39,345 bases of DNA from Tannerellaceae bacterium (GCA_031266215.1 JAISBL010000001.1:1-39345), one strand, 5' to 3'. Shown: positions 18,531 to 28,889, numbered from the stretch's first letter. The notes: a model not told the origin generated them from the letters alone. Numbers and translations are program-made.

Positions 18531-21017
18531 TTAATGGCTTTTGAGTTCAATAAGAGCGTCAGGCAGACCGGCTGCGGAAGCCCTGAGACGGATAGTGCCC
18601 GGAGTCTTACGGCTTCGGACTACCACCAGCGCTTTGCCGTTGAATGCATGCCGTTCGGGTTTCTTCAGGCTGACGGTATCGTTCTGGTTCCCGTTATCCG
18701 TTCCCGCTATAACGCCGGGGCCGCCGTCTATCGAAAAGCGTACCAGGTGTGATGCGCCGGGAACAGGCAGGCCGTCTTTATCCTCTATTTCCACGGTGAC
18801 AAAGGAAAGGTCTTCGCCATCCGCCGCTATCAGGCTGCGGTCGGGCTTAAGCGCTATACGGGCAGGCTCTCCCGCCGTATTGATCCGGCGCGAAAGGACT
18901 ACGTTGCCGTCTTTGCGCGACACGGCCATGAGTTCGCCCGGACTGAAGGGTACTCGCCATGAGACATGGAACGTGGAATCGGTCTTCGCCCGTACACCCA
19001 GGCTCCTGCCGTTGAGGAAAAGCTCCGCCTCGTCGGCCTGGCTGTAATACGCCCATACATCCACCATCTCCCCCTCCTTCCAGTTCCAGTGGGGGAAGAG
19101 GTGCAAGACAGGCTTGTCTGTCCATTCGCTCTGATACATATAATATACATCCTTCGGGAAGCCGGCCAGGTCTACAATGCCGAAAAAGCTGCTGCGGCTG
19201 GGCCATCCGTAAGGCGTAGGCTCGCCCAGATAGTCGAAGCCCGTCCATACAAACAGTCCGGCCACGTGAGACAGCCGTTTCACCTCACGCCACGATACCT
19301 CGTGGGTAGATCCCCAGGGGACGTGGCAGTTGTCGTAGGCGGAGTTAACGTGCTCGTCGCGTAAGAAGGGCCTGTCCCAGCGCTCAGGGCGTATGATGAT
19401 ACTGTCAGACGGCATTTCGTATACGCCGCGGCTCATCAACCCCGATGTGGATTCGCTGACGATAAGCGTTTTGCCGGGGAAGTTCTCAGGGAAAGGCCCA
19501 AAGTCGGCTTCATGATAATTAAAGCCGTACACATCCAGGGCGCCGGAACGGAAGAGGTGGTTGCCGGGGCCGGTCTCATTGTTGCCGGCCGTAACAGCGC
19601 GTGTAGGGTCAAGCTCGCGGACGATGGAGGCAAGCGTAGCGGTGATAAGCGCCTGTACGCTGAGGCTGTCCCCCGGCTGGCGGACCGACTCCGCGCGCCC
19701 GGCGTTGAGCAGGAGGTTGGCCTGGTCGAGGCTGAGCGTGTCGGCCGTGGCATCCGTCCATTGTTCCAGCACCTCGTTGCCGATGCTCCACATGAAGACC
19801 GAAGGGTGGTTGCGGTCGCGCCTGATCTGGTCGCTGAGGTCCTGCCTGTACCACCGGTCGAAGTGGTGTGAGTAGTCGAAGCGCGACTTACGCCTCCGCC
19901 ACATATCAAACGCCTCGTCCTGCACCAGTATGCCGAGGCGGTCGCAGAGGTCGAGCAGTTCCGGGGCGGGAGGATTGTGACTGGTACGGATGGCATTGAC
20001 ACCCATGTCTTTCAGGATGATCAACTGCCGCTCCAGCGCCCGGCGGCTGACAGCCGTACCGAGGCAGCCCAGGTCATGGTGCATGCATACGCCCAGCACC
20101 TTCGTGGCCCGCCCGTTTATGTAGAACCCGCTCATGGGCTCCCAGTGGAAAGACCTGATGCCGAAGGTTGTCCCGTAGTCGTCTATCGTCAGGCCATCCC
20201 TTAGGACGCTGGTCACAGCGGTATACAGGTCGGGATGGTCCGTGTCCCACAGTTGCGGATCGGATACCGCCAGCTCCTGAACGATGACCGCCCGGTCTTC
20301 GCCCCGGAAGCTATGCGATGAGACAGCCTGCCCTACCGTCCGCCCGGAGGGGTCTTTGATGACAGTAGATATCTCCACGGGGGCCGTCCGCCCGTGATTG
20401 CGCAGGGTTGTCTCTACCCTGACAAGGGCGTTGGAGGCGGAAATCTCCGGGGTCGTGACGTAAGAGCCCCAGGTGTCTACATGTATGTCTGCCGTCTTCA
20501 CCAGCCGTACGTTGCGGTATATGCCCGACCCGGAGTACCACCGGGAGTTGGGCTGCATTGAGTTGTCCGCCTGCACGACAATAAGGTTGTCCGTTCCGAA
20601 GTTCAGGTACGGGGTCAGTTCATACGAGAACGACACATAACCGTTGGGGCGCGACCCCAGCAGGCGGCCGTTGATCCAGACCCGGCTGTTGCAGTATACG
20701 CCGTCAAACTCTATAAACACCTTTTTGTCTTTGTCGGCAGCCGGCAGCGCGAAGCTCTTGCGGTACCAGCCCATCCCGCCGGGCAGGGCGCCACCCCCGG
20801 TACCGGCCGGGTAGCGGCGGCCGAAGTCGGCCTCAATGCTCCAGTCATGCGGCAGGTCGAGCAGCCTCCAGCCCGAGTCGTCAGTCCGGCTGCCGGTAGC
20901 CGTCAGCGAATCCGCCCCCAGATCAAAGCGCCATCCCTCGTTGAAGTTGATGGTTTCCCTTGCCGTGGCGAGCGATACCCAGCCTGAAAGTAATGCGAGG
21001 ATACAGAAGAATCTCAT
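18531..21017 (-). CDS. GH2 beta-galactosidase-like enzyme
   Basis: The product is 828 residues with a signal peptide (FFCILALLSGWVSLATA), probably periplasmic. The order is a sugar-binding jelly-roll domain (about 22-180, with LPHDWSIEADF and GVYCNSRVWINGRLLG), an Ig-like domain (about 180-285), the TIM barrel (about 290-590), and C-terminal Ig-like domains (DUF4982-like, about 610-680, then a bacterial Ig-like part). FMWSIGNEVLEQW carries the likely acid/base Glu415, and LIVSESTSG carries the likely nucleophile Glu522. In a xyloglucan locus, removal of side-chain beta-galactose is the expected role; other GH2 activities such as beta-glucuronidase cannot be excluded. It begins 5 bases after the PA14-GH31 gene and is the last gene of operon A. 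Confidence 0.9.
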   Translation of the reverse strand: MRFFCILALLSGWVSLATARETINFNEGWRFDLGADSLTATGSRTDDSGWRLLDLPHDWSIEADFGRRYPAGTGGGALPGGMGWYRKSFALPAADKDKKVFIEFDGVYCNSRVWINGRLLGSRPNGYVSFSYELTPYLNFGTDNLIVVQADNSMQPNSRWYSGSGIYRNVRLVKTADIHVDTWGSYVTTPEISASNALVRVETTLRNHGRTAPVEISTVIKDPSGRTVGQAVSSHSFRGEDRAVIVQELAVSDPQLWDTDHPDLYTAVTSVLRDGLTIDDYGTTFGIRSFHWEPMSGFYINGRATKVLGVCMHHDLGCLGTAVSRRALERQLIILKDMGVNAIRTSHNPPAPELLDLCDRLGILVQDEAFDMWRRRKSRFDYSHHFDRWYRQDLSDQIRRDRNHPSVFMWSIGNEVLEQWTDATADTLSLDQANLLLNAGRAESVRQPGDSLSVQALITATLASIVRELDPTRAVTAGNNETGPGNHLFRSGALDVYGFNYHEADFGPFPENFPGKTLIVSESTSGLMSRGVYEMPSDSIIIRPERWDRPFLRDEHVNSAYDNCHVPWGSTHEVSWREVKRLSHVAGLFVWTGFDYLGEPTPYGWPSRSSFFGIVDLAGFPKDVYYMYQSEWTDKPVLHLFPHWNWKEGEMVDVWAYYSQADEAELFLNGRSLGVRAKTDSTFHVSWRVPFSPGELMAVSRKDGNVVLSRRINTAGEPARIALKPDRSLIAADGEDLSFVTVEIEDKDGLPVPGASHLVRFSIDGGPGVIAGTDNGNQNDTVSLKKPERHAFNGKALVVVRSRKTPGTIRLRASAAGLPDALIELKSH

Positions 21018-21022
21018 GGCGG

Positions 21023-23857
21023 TTATCGTGAAGAGGGAGATACCTCAAGGCTTTCTCCCTTATAGTTTACACTGGATGCCTGTCCTTCGGGATGCTCAGG
21101 CGAGATGAAGACGACGTTAATGCTACGCTCCTCGACCATGCCGGGGTACGATCCCCGGCGGGCGCCGACGGTGAGCCGGCCCGCGGCTTCGTCGTAAGAG
21201 AAAAGGGTAGTGGCGTACAGCCCTTTCTCGTAGTCATACGTCGTGCCGTTGTCCTCGTAAAGCGTGAAGGAAGCATCGGCCCCCGTATAGACATAGAGCG
21301 TGAGGTCTTTCTGAATCTCTGCGGTCGATTGTACTACCTCACCGGCGGGGATGATAGAGCCACCCCTGGCAAACAGGGGGATGCGCCCGTACGGGGCGTC
21401 CACCGTCATGCTCATTCCGCCAGTAATGCTGCGGCCCGTATAGAAGTCGTACCAAAGCCCTTCGGGGAAATAAACTTCGCGGCTACGGGCCTTGTACCGG
21501 TAGACCGGACAGGCCATCAGGGCCGGACCCAGCATGAACTGGTCGTCTACGTCGCGTGCTATCCTGTCAGACGGATGGTCCATCACAAGCGCACGCATGA
21601 TGGTGTAATCGCTGAACCACGTCATACCGGCCAGGCTGTAGATGTAAGGCATCAGGCGGTACCTCAGTTCGTTATAATACTTCATTGACAGCCATGTGGG
21701 AGAGCCTTCGGGCGAGATGCTGTATATCTCGCGGAAGGGATACTGGCCGTGGCTGCGGAAGAGCGGGCAGAAGGCCCCGAACTGATACCAGCGCAGGTTA
21801 AGCTCACGCCATTCGTTCATATCCTCGCTACCCTCCGTCGCCCGTTCGTACCGTCGCTCGACGCAGAAGCCGCCGATGTCCATCGTCCAGTAAGGTATGC
21901 CCGAAAGGGCGAAATTCATACCGGCGCTTATCTGCGCTTTCATGTCTTCCCACCGGGTGGCGATGTCGCCGCTCCATGTCGCCGTGGAATACCGTTGCAG
22001 TCCGGCAAAGCCTGAACGTGTGAGCAGGAATACCCTGTCGTCGGGGTTGACGCCCCGCTGCCCGTTGTAAATCGCTTCGGCATTGACCAAGGCGTAGGCG
22101 TTGAAGAACTTGGCCGAGGGGCCGAGGGCTGTCGGGCCGCAGAGCTTCTTGCGGTAGTCCATATCGTTATTGTCCTGCACATTCGGTTCGGAGGCATCCA
22201 TCCACCATGCGTCTACGCCGAGGGAGTAGAGGTGCTCGTTGAGCTGCCCCCAGAACATTTTGCGCGCCTCCGGGTTGTAGGCGTCGTAGAACGAACCGAT
22301 GTAGCCGGGATATATCCAGTCTTTGATGCTGTCGGTAACGGCCTGCCGGTACATGGCCCCGATGCTGTCCAGCTCTTTATAGTGCCGGGTGGTGACGTAG
22401 AATTTGGGCCAGACGGAGATCATCAGGCGTGCATCCTGTTCGTGCACCTGCCTGATCATGCCTGCCGGGTCGGGGTAACGGGCGGTGTCAAACTCATGGC
22501 TGCCCCATGAATCGCGCGGCCAGTAGTTCCAGTCCTGCACTATGACGTCGAGCGGCACCTGCTGCCGGCGGTATTCGGCGACGGCAGACGTCACCTCTTC
22601 CTGCGTCTTATAGTGCTCGCGGCTGAGCCAGTAGCCCATCGCCCATTTGGGCATTATCTGGCTCTTGCCCGTAACGGAGCGGTACCCGCTGATGACGTCG
22701 TCCATAGTGCCTCCGCGGATAAAGTAGTAGTCTATGTTATCACCCATCTCGCTCCAGAAAGACAGTTGGTTCTGTTCTTCTTCGGGAACGGGCGTGAGTA
22801 CTTTCAGGCCCATATACGATACCTGTCCGTCGGGTATCCACTCGATACGGAGGGGGTAGGCCCTGCCTTTCTCCATAGTCAGGCTGAACTTGTAATCGTT
22901 CGGGTTCCATGCCGTACGCCAACGTTCGGAGACCAGTTCCTGACCGTCTATAAAGACCCTGACGTAGCCGGCGTAGTGTAGCCTGAAATGGTACAGGCCC
23001 GTTTCCGGCGACTCCAGCGCTCCCTCCCACGTGGCGGCGCTGTTGCCGCGGGGGAAACGTGGAGGGAAGTTGCGTATGGTTGTCAGGTATTCATAATCGA
23101 TGTTTGTCTCCTGCCTTACCGTGTCGCGCCTGTTGCCGCCCCTGTCCTCTGAGGAGTACGAGGCTGTGAGGCTGCCTTCGCGGCCTGCGGCGTCATAGAG
23201 CTTAAACGCTTCGTCGAGGTTGGAATACGGACGGGCGTCTCCGAAGCGGCTCAGCGAATAGTTGTGCCACAGCACGCCGTAGCCTTTGGTGGAGACTATG
23301 AAGGGGACGCTCACCTTGGTGTTGTACTGGAACAGTTCTTCGTTGCGCCCTTTGTAGTTAAATTCATCGCTCTGGTGTTGCCCAAGGCCATAGAGGGCCT
23401 CGTCTTCCACGTTCTCGAAGACCTGGCGCGTTGTGTAGCCACTGGAGCCTTCCACCTCTATGGGGAGGAAGGATTTGCCGCCTCCCTGCTTTTCGCGCAG
23501 GATGAGGCCGCCGCCGGCGTCGGTAAACCAGACCTCGCCCGTAGACTGCAACATCAGGGCGCGGGTGGTTGCCGTACTCAGCACGACCGTATCTCCGCTT
23601 TGGCTGACGGTGAATGCCGGAGGCGTATGTGCTTTGGTATCTTCTATCAGATTGACGTCTTCGGTTATCCGGGGAAGCGGCGAGGCTGTCACCCTGATCA
23701 CATCATCTGTTACGACCTGTAAGCGGACGGTGCCCGACCGGTCTGCGCCGGTCCTGACTATCACGCCGTCGGCCGTTTGCATCACATGGCGGCTGCAGTT
23801 GGAGAAAAGCAGCAGCAATGCTGCGAGGTTCAGACAGTAAAACAGTATCCTTTTCAT
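21023..23857 (-). CDS. GH31 alpha-xylosidase with PA14 insert, predicted lipoprotein
   Basis: The product is 944 residues from the ATG at 23855-23857. An in-frame ATG at 23875 exists directly after the upstream stop. The inner one is preferred because MKRILFYCLNLAALLLLFSNC is a complete lipoprotein signal and AGAAGAG lies just before it. A GH31 N-terminal beta-sandwich is split by a PA14 domain (about residues 230-355, TGLYHFRLHYAGYVRVFIDG). The barrel follows, with VDAWWMDASEP carrying the nucleophile at about residue 554. The same PA14-in-GH31 architecture is found in the Cellvibrio xyloglucan alpha-xylosidase Xyl31A, where PA14 helps bind long oligosaccharides. Removal of the non-reducing-end alpha-1,6-xylose is the expected reaction. 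Confidence 0.9.
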   Translation of the reverse strand: MKRILFYCLNLAALLLLFSNCSRHVMQTADGVIVRTGADRSGTVRLQVVTDDVIRVTASPLPRITEDVNLIEDTKAHTPPAFTVSQSGDTVVLSTATTRALMLQSTGEVWFTDAGGGLILREKQGGGKSFLPIEVEGSSGYTTRQVFENVEDEALYGLGQHQSDEFNYKGRNEELFQYNTKVSVPFIVSTKGYGVLWHNYSLSRFGDARPYSNLDEAFKLYDAAGREGSLTASYSSEDRGGNRRDTVRQETNIDYEYLTTIRNFPPRFPRGNSAATWEGALESPETGLYHFRLHYAGYVRVFIDGQELVSERWRTAWNPNDYKFSLTMEKGRAYPLRIEWIPDGQVSYMGLKVLTPVPEEEQNQLSFWSEMGDNIDYYFIRGGTMDDVISGYRSVTGKSQIMPKWAMGYWLSREHYKTQEEVTSAVAEYRRQQVPLDVIVQDWNYWPRDSWGSHEFDTARYPDPAGMIRQVHEQDARLMISVWPKFYVTTRHYKELDSIGAMYRQAVTDSIKDWIYPGYIGSFYDAYNPEARKMFWGQLNEHLYSLGVDAWWMDASEPNVQDNNDMDYRKKLCGPTALGPSAKFFNAYALVNAEAIYNGQRGVNPDDRVFLLTRSGFAGLQRYSTATWSGDIATRWEDMKAQISAGMNFALSGIPYWTMDIGGFCVERRYERATEGSEDMNEWRELNLRWYQFGAFCPLFRSHGQYPFREIYSISPEGSPTWLSMKYYNELRYRLMPYIYSLAGMTWFSDYTIMRALVMDHPSDRIARDVDDQFMLGPALMACPVYRYKARSREVYFPEGLWYDFYTGRSITGGMSMTVDAPYGRIPLFARGGSIIPAGEVVQSTAEIQKDLTLYVYTGADASFTLYEDNGTTYDYEKGLYATTLFSYDEAAGRLTVGARRGSYPGMVEERSINVVFISPEHPEGQASSVNYKGESLEVSPSSR

Positions 23858-23875
23858 ATCTCTTCTGTTCCCCAC

Positions 23876-26266
23876 TTAGTTTAACGTCCAGTTCAGCTTA
23901 CCTTCCAGTCCCGGAGCCGTGACCTTCTTATCCTTTACCCTGACGCTTACCCTGTGGAGCTGGTTATCCGAAGGCAGGCATACCAGGCCGGAGGCTTCCG
24001 TCTCGTCAGCAACGTACAGCTTCAGGTTAATCCGGCCCCAGTCCATTTGGGCGGTCGATTGCGCCAGTCCGATGTGTGGTATGGCCGAGCCGTCGCGCAC
24101 CAGTATGATTGCCGGTATGGCGCCTGCCGCGATGGTCTGGTACCCGCCGTTGTAGACTTTGCCCGTCTGGTAATCTATCCACCTGCCGCGCGGCAGGTAG
24201 ACCGCCCGGCTGTTCCCGCTCTGGATAAGGGGCGCTACCAGTATCTGGCTGCCGAACATATATTCGTCTTCGACCAGCCATGCCCCGGCGTCGTCAGGAA
24301 ATTCTACAAAGAGGGCGCGCACCATGGGAAGGCCCTTCTCGGTACACTCCCTGGCTTGTGCATATACGTAAGGCATGAGTTTATATTTAAGTTCTGCGCT
24401 CTGGCGGAAAGCCTGCACGAACTTCTCATTATACAACCACGGTTCGGTAGGAGGAGCGCCATGCGCACGGGAGTGCGAACTGAGGAATCCGAAGGGCAGC
24501 CAGCGGCGGTAAAGCTCTTCGGGCGTAGAGACGACAAATCCTCCGATGTCGTGGCTCCAGAAGGAGAATCCGCTTAACCCCAGCGAAAGTCCGCCCCGCA
24601 ACGATCCCATCATACCGTAATCGGTATTGGCGGCATCACCTCCCCAATGCAGCGGATAGCGCTGTGAACCCGCCCAGGCGCTACGCGCCCAGATGATAGT
24701 CTGGCCGCTTACCTCTTTCGTTATGTCGGCCACGGCCTTATTATATCGCAGGGGATAGAGGTTGTGTTCATATAACCCCGTCTTGCCCGAAGCATACAGG
24801 CCGTTCAAAGGAGCGGCTTCTCCAAAGTCTACCTTGATGGCCCCTACGCCCATACGGATGAGTTTGCCTATCTTTTCCTGATACCAGGCGACCGTCTGTG
24901 GGTTGGAGAAGTCGAGCACTACGTCTTCGTAAGGAAGCTCGCCCTTGCTGTCTTTCACATACAGCCCTTTGTCAATCAGTTCGGGGAAGAAGCGGTTTTT
25001 GGGAGTGAAGTAAGGGAGTTGCCACAAACTGATACGGAAGCCTTCATTCTTAAGGTCGTCGATCATCTTCTGCGGGTTAGGGAAGCGTGAGGGAGAAAAC
25101 TCGTAATCGCACTGCCAGTCTACGTCGAACCATCCGGTATCAAAGTGTATCACATCAGACGGTATCTTATGCTTACGCAGGTTTTGGGCCACCTCGTACC
25201 CCTCCTTTTCAGAGAAGTAGGTTATACGGCTCATCCATGTGCCGAACGACCATAGCGGAGGCATGGCGGCTTTGCCGACAATGTCTGTGTACTCGTTCAG
25301 GACATCTTTAGGCTCTCCCAGGAAGACGAAGAAGTCCAGACTCTCGTCTCCCATAAAGAGCTTCATGGCATTGATTGACGTGGCGCCGAAATCGCAGGTC
25401 ACCGGGGCTGAGGTGTGCATGAAGACGCCATACCCACGGTTACTCATGAAGAAAGGCACCGGCTTATACATCTGGTCGGTCTCAGGTCCCTGCGGGTCGG
25501 TTGCGAACAGATGCACCTTCTGCCCTACCTTGTCGAGTTTGGTGAACGACTCGCCGCATCCGAATATCTTCTCGTCAGGCGAAAGGGTAAATACGGGATT
25601 GAGGCTGCGGCTGTTGTCGTGCCCACGCTTGATAAAGTTGAACGGCAGTATCTTCACCTGCGTGGAATCGTTATCACGCAGGCGCTGGGTTTTGGTGAGC
25701 AGGTTGCCCTGTGCATCGCGCAGGACGATCCTCCAGGGGCGCCTTTCGATGCTGATGCTCCCGTAGGCGCTGGCGTACGTGATCATTACCGAGTCATTAC
25801 GTGTGACCTTCCACGTATTGTCTTTCCCCGGTTCCCCGGCAAGCATGACGGAGGCTTCTTCCTTTGGCTCGACAGGCGTAGTGAGCATGCGGATGCGGAG
25901 CGTACGCGGGGTGATGAAGTCGAGTTTGAAACTCAGCGCCGGATTGTTCTCATACGACCGTCCGGGAAAATCAAGCATCCGCAGAGGGCGGGCGACGACG
26001 GTATTGGTATTAAAGGCCTGGCGCGTAAAAAGGTTGTAACGCCTCCAGAGTATCCTGCCTTCGTTACGGGTTTCGTCAAAAGACGCCAGTTCGTCGGCAA
26101 AGAAGAAGATGTTGGTAAAGTCGCCAAAGTCTGCGCTCATGTCTTTTGCCACATTCAGCAAATAGGGAACGCCTGCATTGGTCTGCAACTGGGCTTCGCT
26201 ATTGGGAGCGAAACCCGATAAGGCGCAGACAAGACCGGTTAAGATGATACACTTTCTGTTTTTCAT
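23876..26266 (-). CDS. GH31 glycosidase, probable alpha-xylosidase (YicI-like)
   Basis: The product is 796 residues with a signal peptide (CIILTGLVCALSGFAPNSEAQ), probably periplasmic. An N-terminal galactose-mutarotase-like sandwich precedes the barrel. GAIKVDFGEAAP carries the likely nucleophile Asp480, and WGGDAANTDYGMM carries the likely acid/base Asp544. KVDFGE and the region around it look like YicI-type alpha-xylosidases rather than the WxDMNE alpha-glucosidases. No PA14 insert is present, so it differs clearly from its neighbour. Possible division of labour: short isoprimeverose-like products here, longer oligosaccharides for the PA14 enzyme; that is inference. It lies 45 bases after GH9 and directly before the second GH31. 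Confidence 0.88.
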   Translation of the reverse strand: MKNRKCIILTGLVCALSGFAPNSEAQLQTNAGVPYLLNVAKDMSADFGDFTNIFFFADELASFDETRNEGRILWRRYNLFTRQAFNTNTVVARPLRMLDFPGRSYENNPALSFKLDFITPRTLRIRMLTTPVEPKEEASVMLAGEPGKDNTWKVTRNDSVMITYASAYGSISIERRPWRIVLRDAQGNLLTKTQRLRDNDSTQVKILPFNFIKRGHDNSRSLNPVFTLSPDEKIFGCGESFTKLDKVGQKVHLFATDPQGPETDQMYKPVPFFMSNRGYGVFMHTSAPVTCDFGATSINAMKLFMGDESLDFFVFLGEPKDVLNEYTDIVGKAAMPPLWSFGTWMSRITYFSEKEGYEVAQNLRKHKIPSDVIHFDTGWFDVDWQCDYEFSPSRFPNPQKMIDDLKNEGFRISLWQLPYFTPKNRFFPELIDKGLYVKDSKGELPYEDVVLDFSNPQTVAWYQEKIGKLIRMGVGAIKVDFGEAAPLNGLYASGKTGLYEHNLYPLRYNKAVADITKEVSGQTIIWARSAWAGSQRYPLHWGGDAANTDYGMMGSLRGGLSLGLSGFSFWSHDIGGFVVSTPEELYRRWLPFGFLSSHSRAHGAPPTEPWLYNEKFVQAFRQSAELKYKLMPYVYAQARECTEKGLPMVRALFVEFPDDAGAWLVEDEYMFGSQILVAPLIQSGNSRAVYLPRGRWIDYQTGKVYNGGYQTIAAGAIPAIILVRDGSAIPHIGLAQSTAQMDWGRINLKLYVADETEASGLVCLPSDNQLHRVSVRVKDKKVTAPGLEGKLNWTLN

Positions 26267-26311
26267 TGTGGTTATAATTAATTTATTTCTATTGACAATA
26301 AAAGTAGTACA

Positions 26312-28846
26312 CTATTTCCCAGACAATATCTTCTGGGCCGCCAGCGCCATGTACATGAAGAACGAAGCCTCGCCTCCCATACAATACTCGCCTTCCTGCC
26401 ATATGAAGGGGAAGTCGTAAAGCTCCGGCAGGTCGGGACGTATCAGCACTGTGCCCGGCGTAACTCCGCCCGGTATATAAGACCAGTCGGCCCTGTTGGT
26501 TCCATAAGCAACCGTAGCAGACCTGGCACCCACTCCTGAAGCAAACGAAGCGGTATTACTGCCCGGATGACATCCGAGGATAAAGTTTACCGCGTCAAAG
26601 ATGTAATCCGGTTTGAATATCTCCGGATAGGCTGCCTGGTAGAAACAGTAGTAGTAACCCAGCGTCTGTACATCCCATGATCCCGACGTACGGTTACCTC
26701 TGTCGGGAGGAAGTCCGTAGGGCGAACGGGAAGCCAGTTGCGCATAATTGTCCCTGACCTTAACCAGTGCTGCCCTGAAAGCCTCCGAAAAGGCCTTGTC
26801 GTTCGCCGCCTTCTCAAACCGGCACATGTACCAGCCGGATTGTAGAATGGTCTGTATGACGTATGGTTGTTCCGAGAGGACGTAATTCTTATATGTATCC
26901 TCACCGGTGGTTAGGAAGAGTTCTGCGGCGGCGTATATCTTCGCACCCTTCGTGCGGTCGTCCGTCACGGTGACCCGATAAAGCTCACGGGCTATCAGGA
27001 GGCACTGCCGGCTAAGGGTGTCGTTGAAGTGTTGCAATACGCGCGACATGGCGGCCAACTGGGCGGCGGTCGTCAGTTCGCGACGGGGATTGTCTTCGGT
27101 GAACACCCAGCGGTCGTCTGCGTCATGTTTATGATTGGTGTGAGAACCGGCATCTCCCAGGTGGACGTATTGGCGCACGCTGTTGCAGATGATACCGCGG
27201 TATAGTCTGCCAAGGGCGTTATAACCGGCGACGATGGACAAAGCTCCGTTCTCGACCTGCTGGAGGACGTCGGGCCGTCCGTCGGGCTGGTGAAGTTCGG
27301 CAACACGTCCGATCTGGTCTATCGACGTCTCGTCGTAGGTGCGTATAACCGGGAAGTTTTCATAAGCCATCGCCTGTATGTAAGCCTCTCCGGCCTGCGA
27401 TTCTATGCGCAGGTCATAGTCGCCGGCATCGTGCCATCCGCCGATATTGAGCCCCGGTACTATCTCGCCCGACAGGAAGCTGGTCAGCGTAGAAGGCCCC
27501 TGCACGTATCCGTCGGTGTGGTTAAGATCAACCGGGGCCATCCGGGCGTCATCATCGTGGCAGTAGTCGTGCCATACACGGTATTTCTCATTCACCCGCA
27601 TATGGCACATCTGGATGGGGAGAAAGTATTCGAGCGTAGGCTGCCATACTCCACGGTCGTATACATCGGAGGCGATGCGGAAGACGTTTGACCGGCTGGC
27701 GCCGTACTTCACGTAATACAGGCCTTCGCTCTTCACATCCGAGAAGTCGAAATGATAATAGTTGTAGCGTAAAAAGTTTCCCCAGTCCGTCATCTTCCCT
27801 GCCCGGGCGACCTCTTCTTCACCCCCGGCCGTGATCCTGTACAAGGCGGCGGACTGGGTGCGGACGTCGCGGCTGTCTGTTTCTATGACCGCGACCTTTG
27901 GCTGGTTGGGGTGGTAGCCTATCTGTGAGGTTTGCACTACGGGAGTATACCTCCAGTCGCTCACCACATTTGGGCGTATGATCCACTCGATAGCTCCGCG
28001 TGATACGCCAGGGGGGATTTCTGTGCGCAGTATAAACCATCCGTTCTGATGGTTCATACGTCCGTCGTACAGGATAAGGTCGCCTTTCATTGATTCAAAA
28101 GTGACTTTGCTGTAAGGGTCTCCGGGGTTCATTACGAACTGTCTGCCCCGTGCGTATGGCTCGGCAATAATATCGTCTGCTATCATGGGGCTGTATCCTC
28201 CGTCGCCAAGCAGTTGTCTGACATTTGCCCTGCCCCCGGGGTTGAAGTCGCCTATATATTTTGTATTCGTTTCCTGAGTAGTAGTCGGGCCGTTTGCCTG
28301 AAGGGGGAAGATGCCTGTATGGTCATCCAGTATCCAGGGCTTACCCATGAGCAGGTCGGGGAAGAGCTCAAGATTGAAACCTGCCTTCCCGGCGTATTTT
28401 TCGGGCACCGGCCTGTCCAGGTCTACCCGTAGTATGATATGATCTCCTTCGCTCCTGACCTGTATGGTGTAGTTAAAGGCAAAGTCGGGGTATATCATCG
28501 GGTTGAACCCTGCCAGATGCTTCGCCGAGTCGGGATAGCTCTCTGTAACGGTGATAGTATTCGTTGATGCATCTGCCTGCCTTTGCCTCATGCGTGGCAG
28601 TCCCTGCCATTGTCCCTGCGAGACTTCGAGGCGAATATCGCCGTTAGCCGCTACGCGGTTACCGTTCATTACGAGTGTAAGTCCTCCCTGTCGTCCTTCG
28701 GGGTAGACGTCGTTAAAGACCATCACGTTTACCCCTTCATAGCTGAAGTATCCCGAAGGCGTTATCCTGAAGTCCTGACCTTCCAGCAGCGATGGGAAAC
28801 ACAGGAGGATGCAGCCCATCGAAAAAAGAACTCTTTTCATATACAT
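26312..28846 (-). CDS. GH9 endo-beta-glucanase with long N-terminal region
   Basis: The product is 844 residues; ATGs at 28846 and 28840 are both possible starts (MYMKRVLF). A signal peptide follows, ending near EGQ. About 300 residues of beta-rich sequence come first, without a family I recognise. A CelD_N-like Ig domain follows (about 305-395, TSQIGYHPNQPKVAVIET), then the (alpha/alpha)6 GH9 barrel. GGWHDAGDYD carries Asp473 and Asp476, the catalytic base motif. MGGEASFFMYMA has Glu826, the likely acid. GH9 enzymes invert and cut beta-1,4-glucan; the Bacteroides ovatus xyloglucan locus also has a GH9. It is first in operon A and divergent from susC across 635 bases. Confidence 0.9.
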   Translation of the reverse strand: MYMKRVLFSMGCILLCFPSLLEGQDFRITPSGYFSYEGVNVMVFNDVYPEGRQGGLTLVMNGNRVAANGDIRLEVSQGQWQGLPRMRQRQADASTNTITVTESYPDSAKHLAGFNPMIYPDFAFNYTIQVRSEGDHIILRVDLDRPVPEKYAGKAGFNLELFPDLLMGKPWILDDHTGIFPLQANGPTTTQETNTKYIGDFNPGGRANVRQLLGDGGYSPMIADDIIAEPYARGRQFVMNPGDPYSKVTFESMKGDLILYDGRMNHQNGWFILRTEIPPGVSRGAIEWIIRPNVVSDWRYTPVVQTSQIGYHPNQPKVAVIETDSRDVRTQSAALYRITAGGEEEVARAGKMTDWGNFLRYNYYHFDFSDVKSEGLYYVKYGASRSNVFRIASDVYDRGVWQPTLEYFLPIQMCHMRVNEKYRVWHDYCHDDDARMAPVDLNHTDGYVQGPSTLTSFLSGEIVPGLNIGGWHDAGDYDLRIESQAGEAYIQAMAYENFPVIRTYDETSIDQIGRVAELHQPDGRPDVLQQVENGALSIVAGYNALGRLYRGIICNSVRQYVHLGDAGSHTNHKHDADDRWVFTEDNPRRELTTAAQLAAMSRVLQHFNDTLSRQCLLIARELYRVTVTDDRTKGAKIYAAAELFLTTGEDTYKNYVLSEQPYVIQTILQSGWYMCRFEKAANDKAFSEAFRAALVKVRDNYAQLASRSPYGLPPDRGNRTSGSWDVQTLGYYYCFYQAAYPEIFKPDYIFDAVNFILGCHPGSNTASFASGVGARSATVAYGTNRADWSYIPGGVTPGTVLIRPDLPELYDFPFIWQEGEYCMGGEASFFMYMALAAQKILSGK

Positions 28847-28889
28847 AACTTTTATTTTCGTGTTTCTAATTTAACCGGCCCCCACTATC

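Noticed and set aside
25415-26221. 268-codon plus-strand frame
   Set aside because: Antisense to the GH31 gene, whose catalytic motifs are intact; no independent signal.
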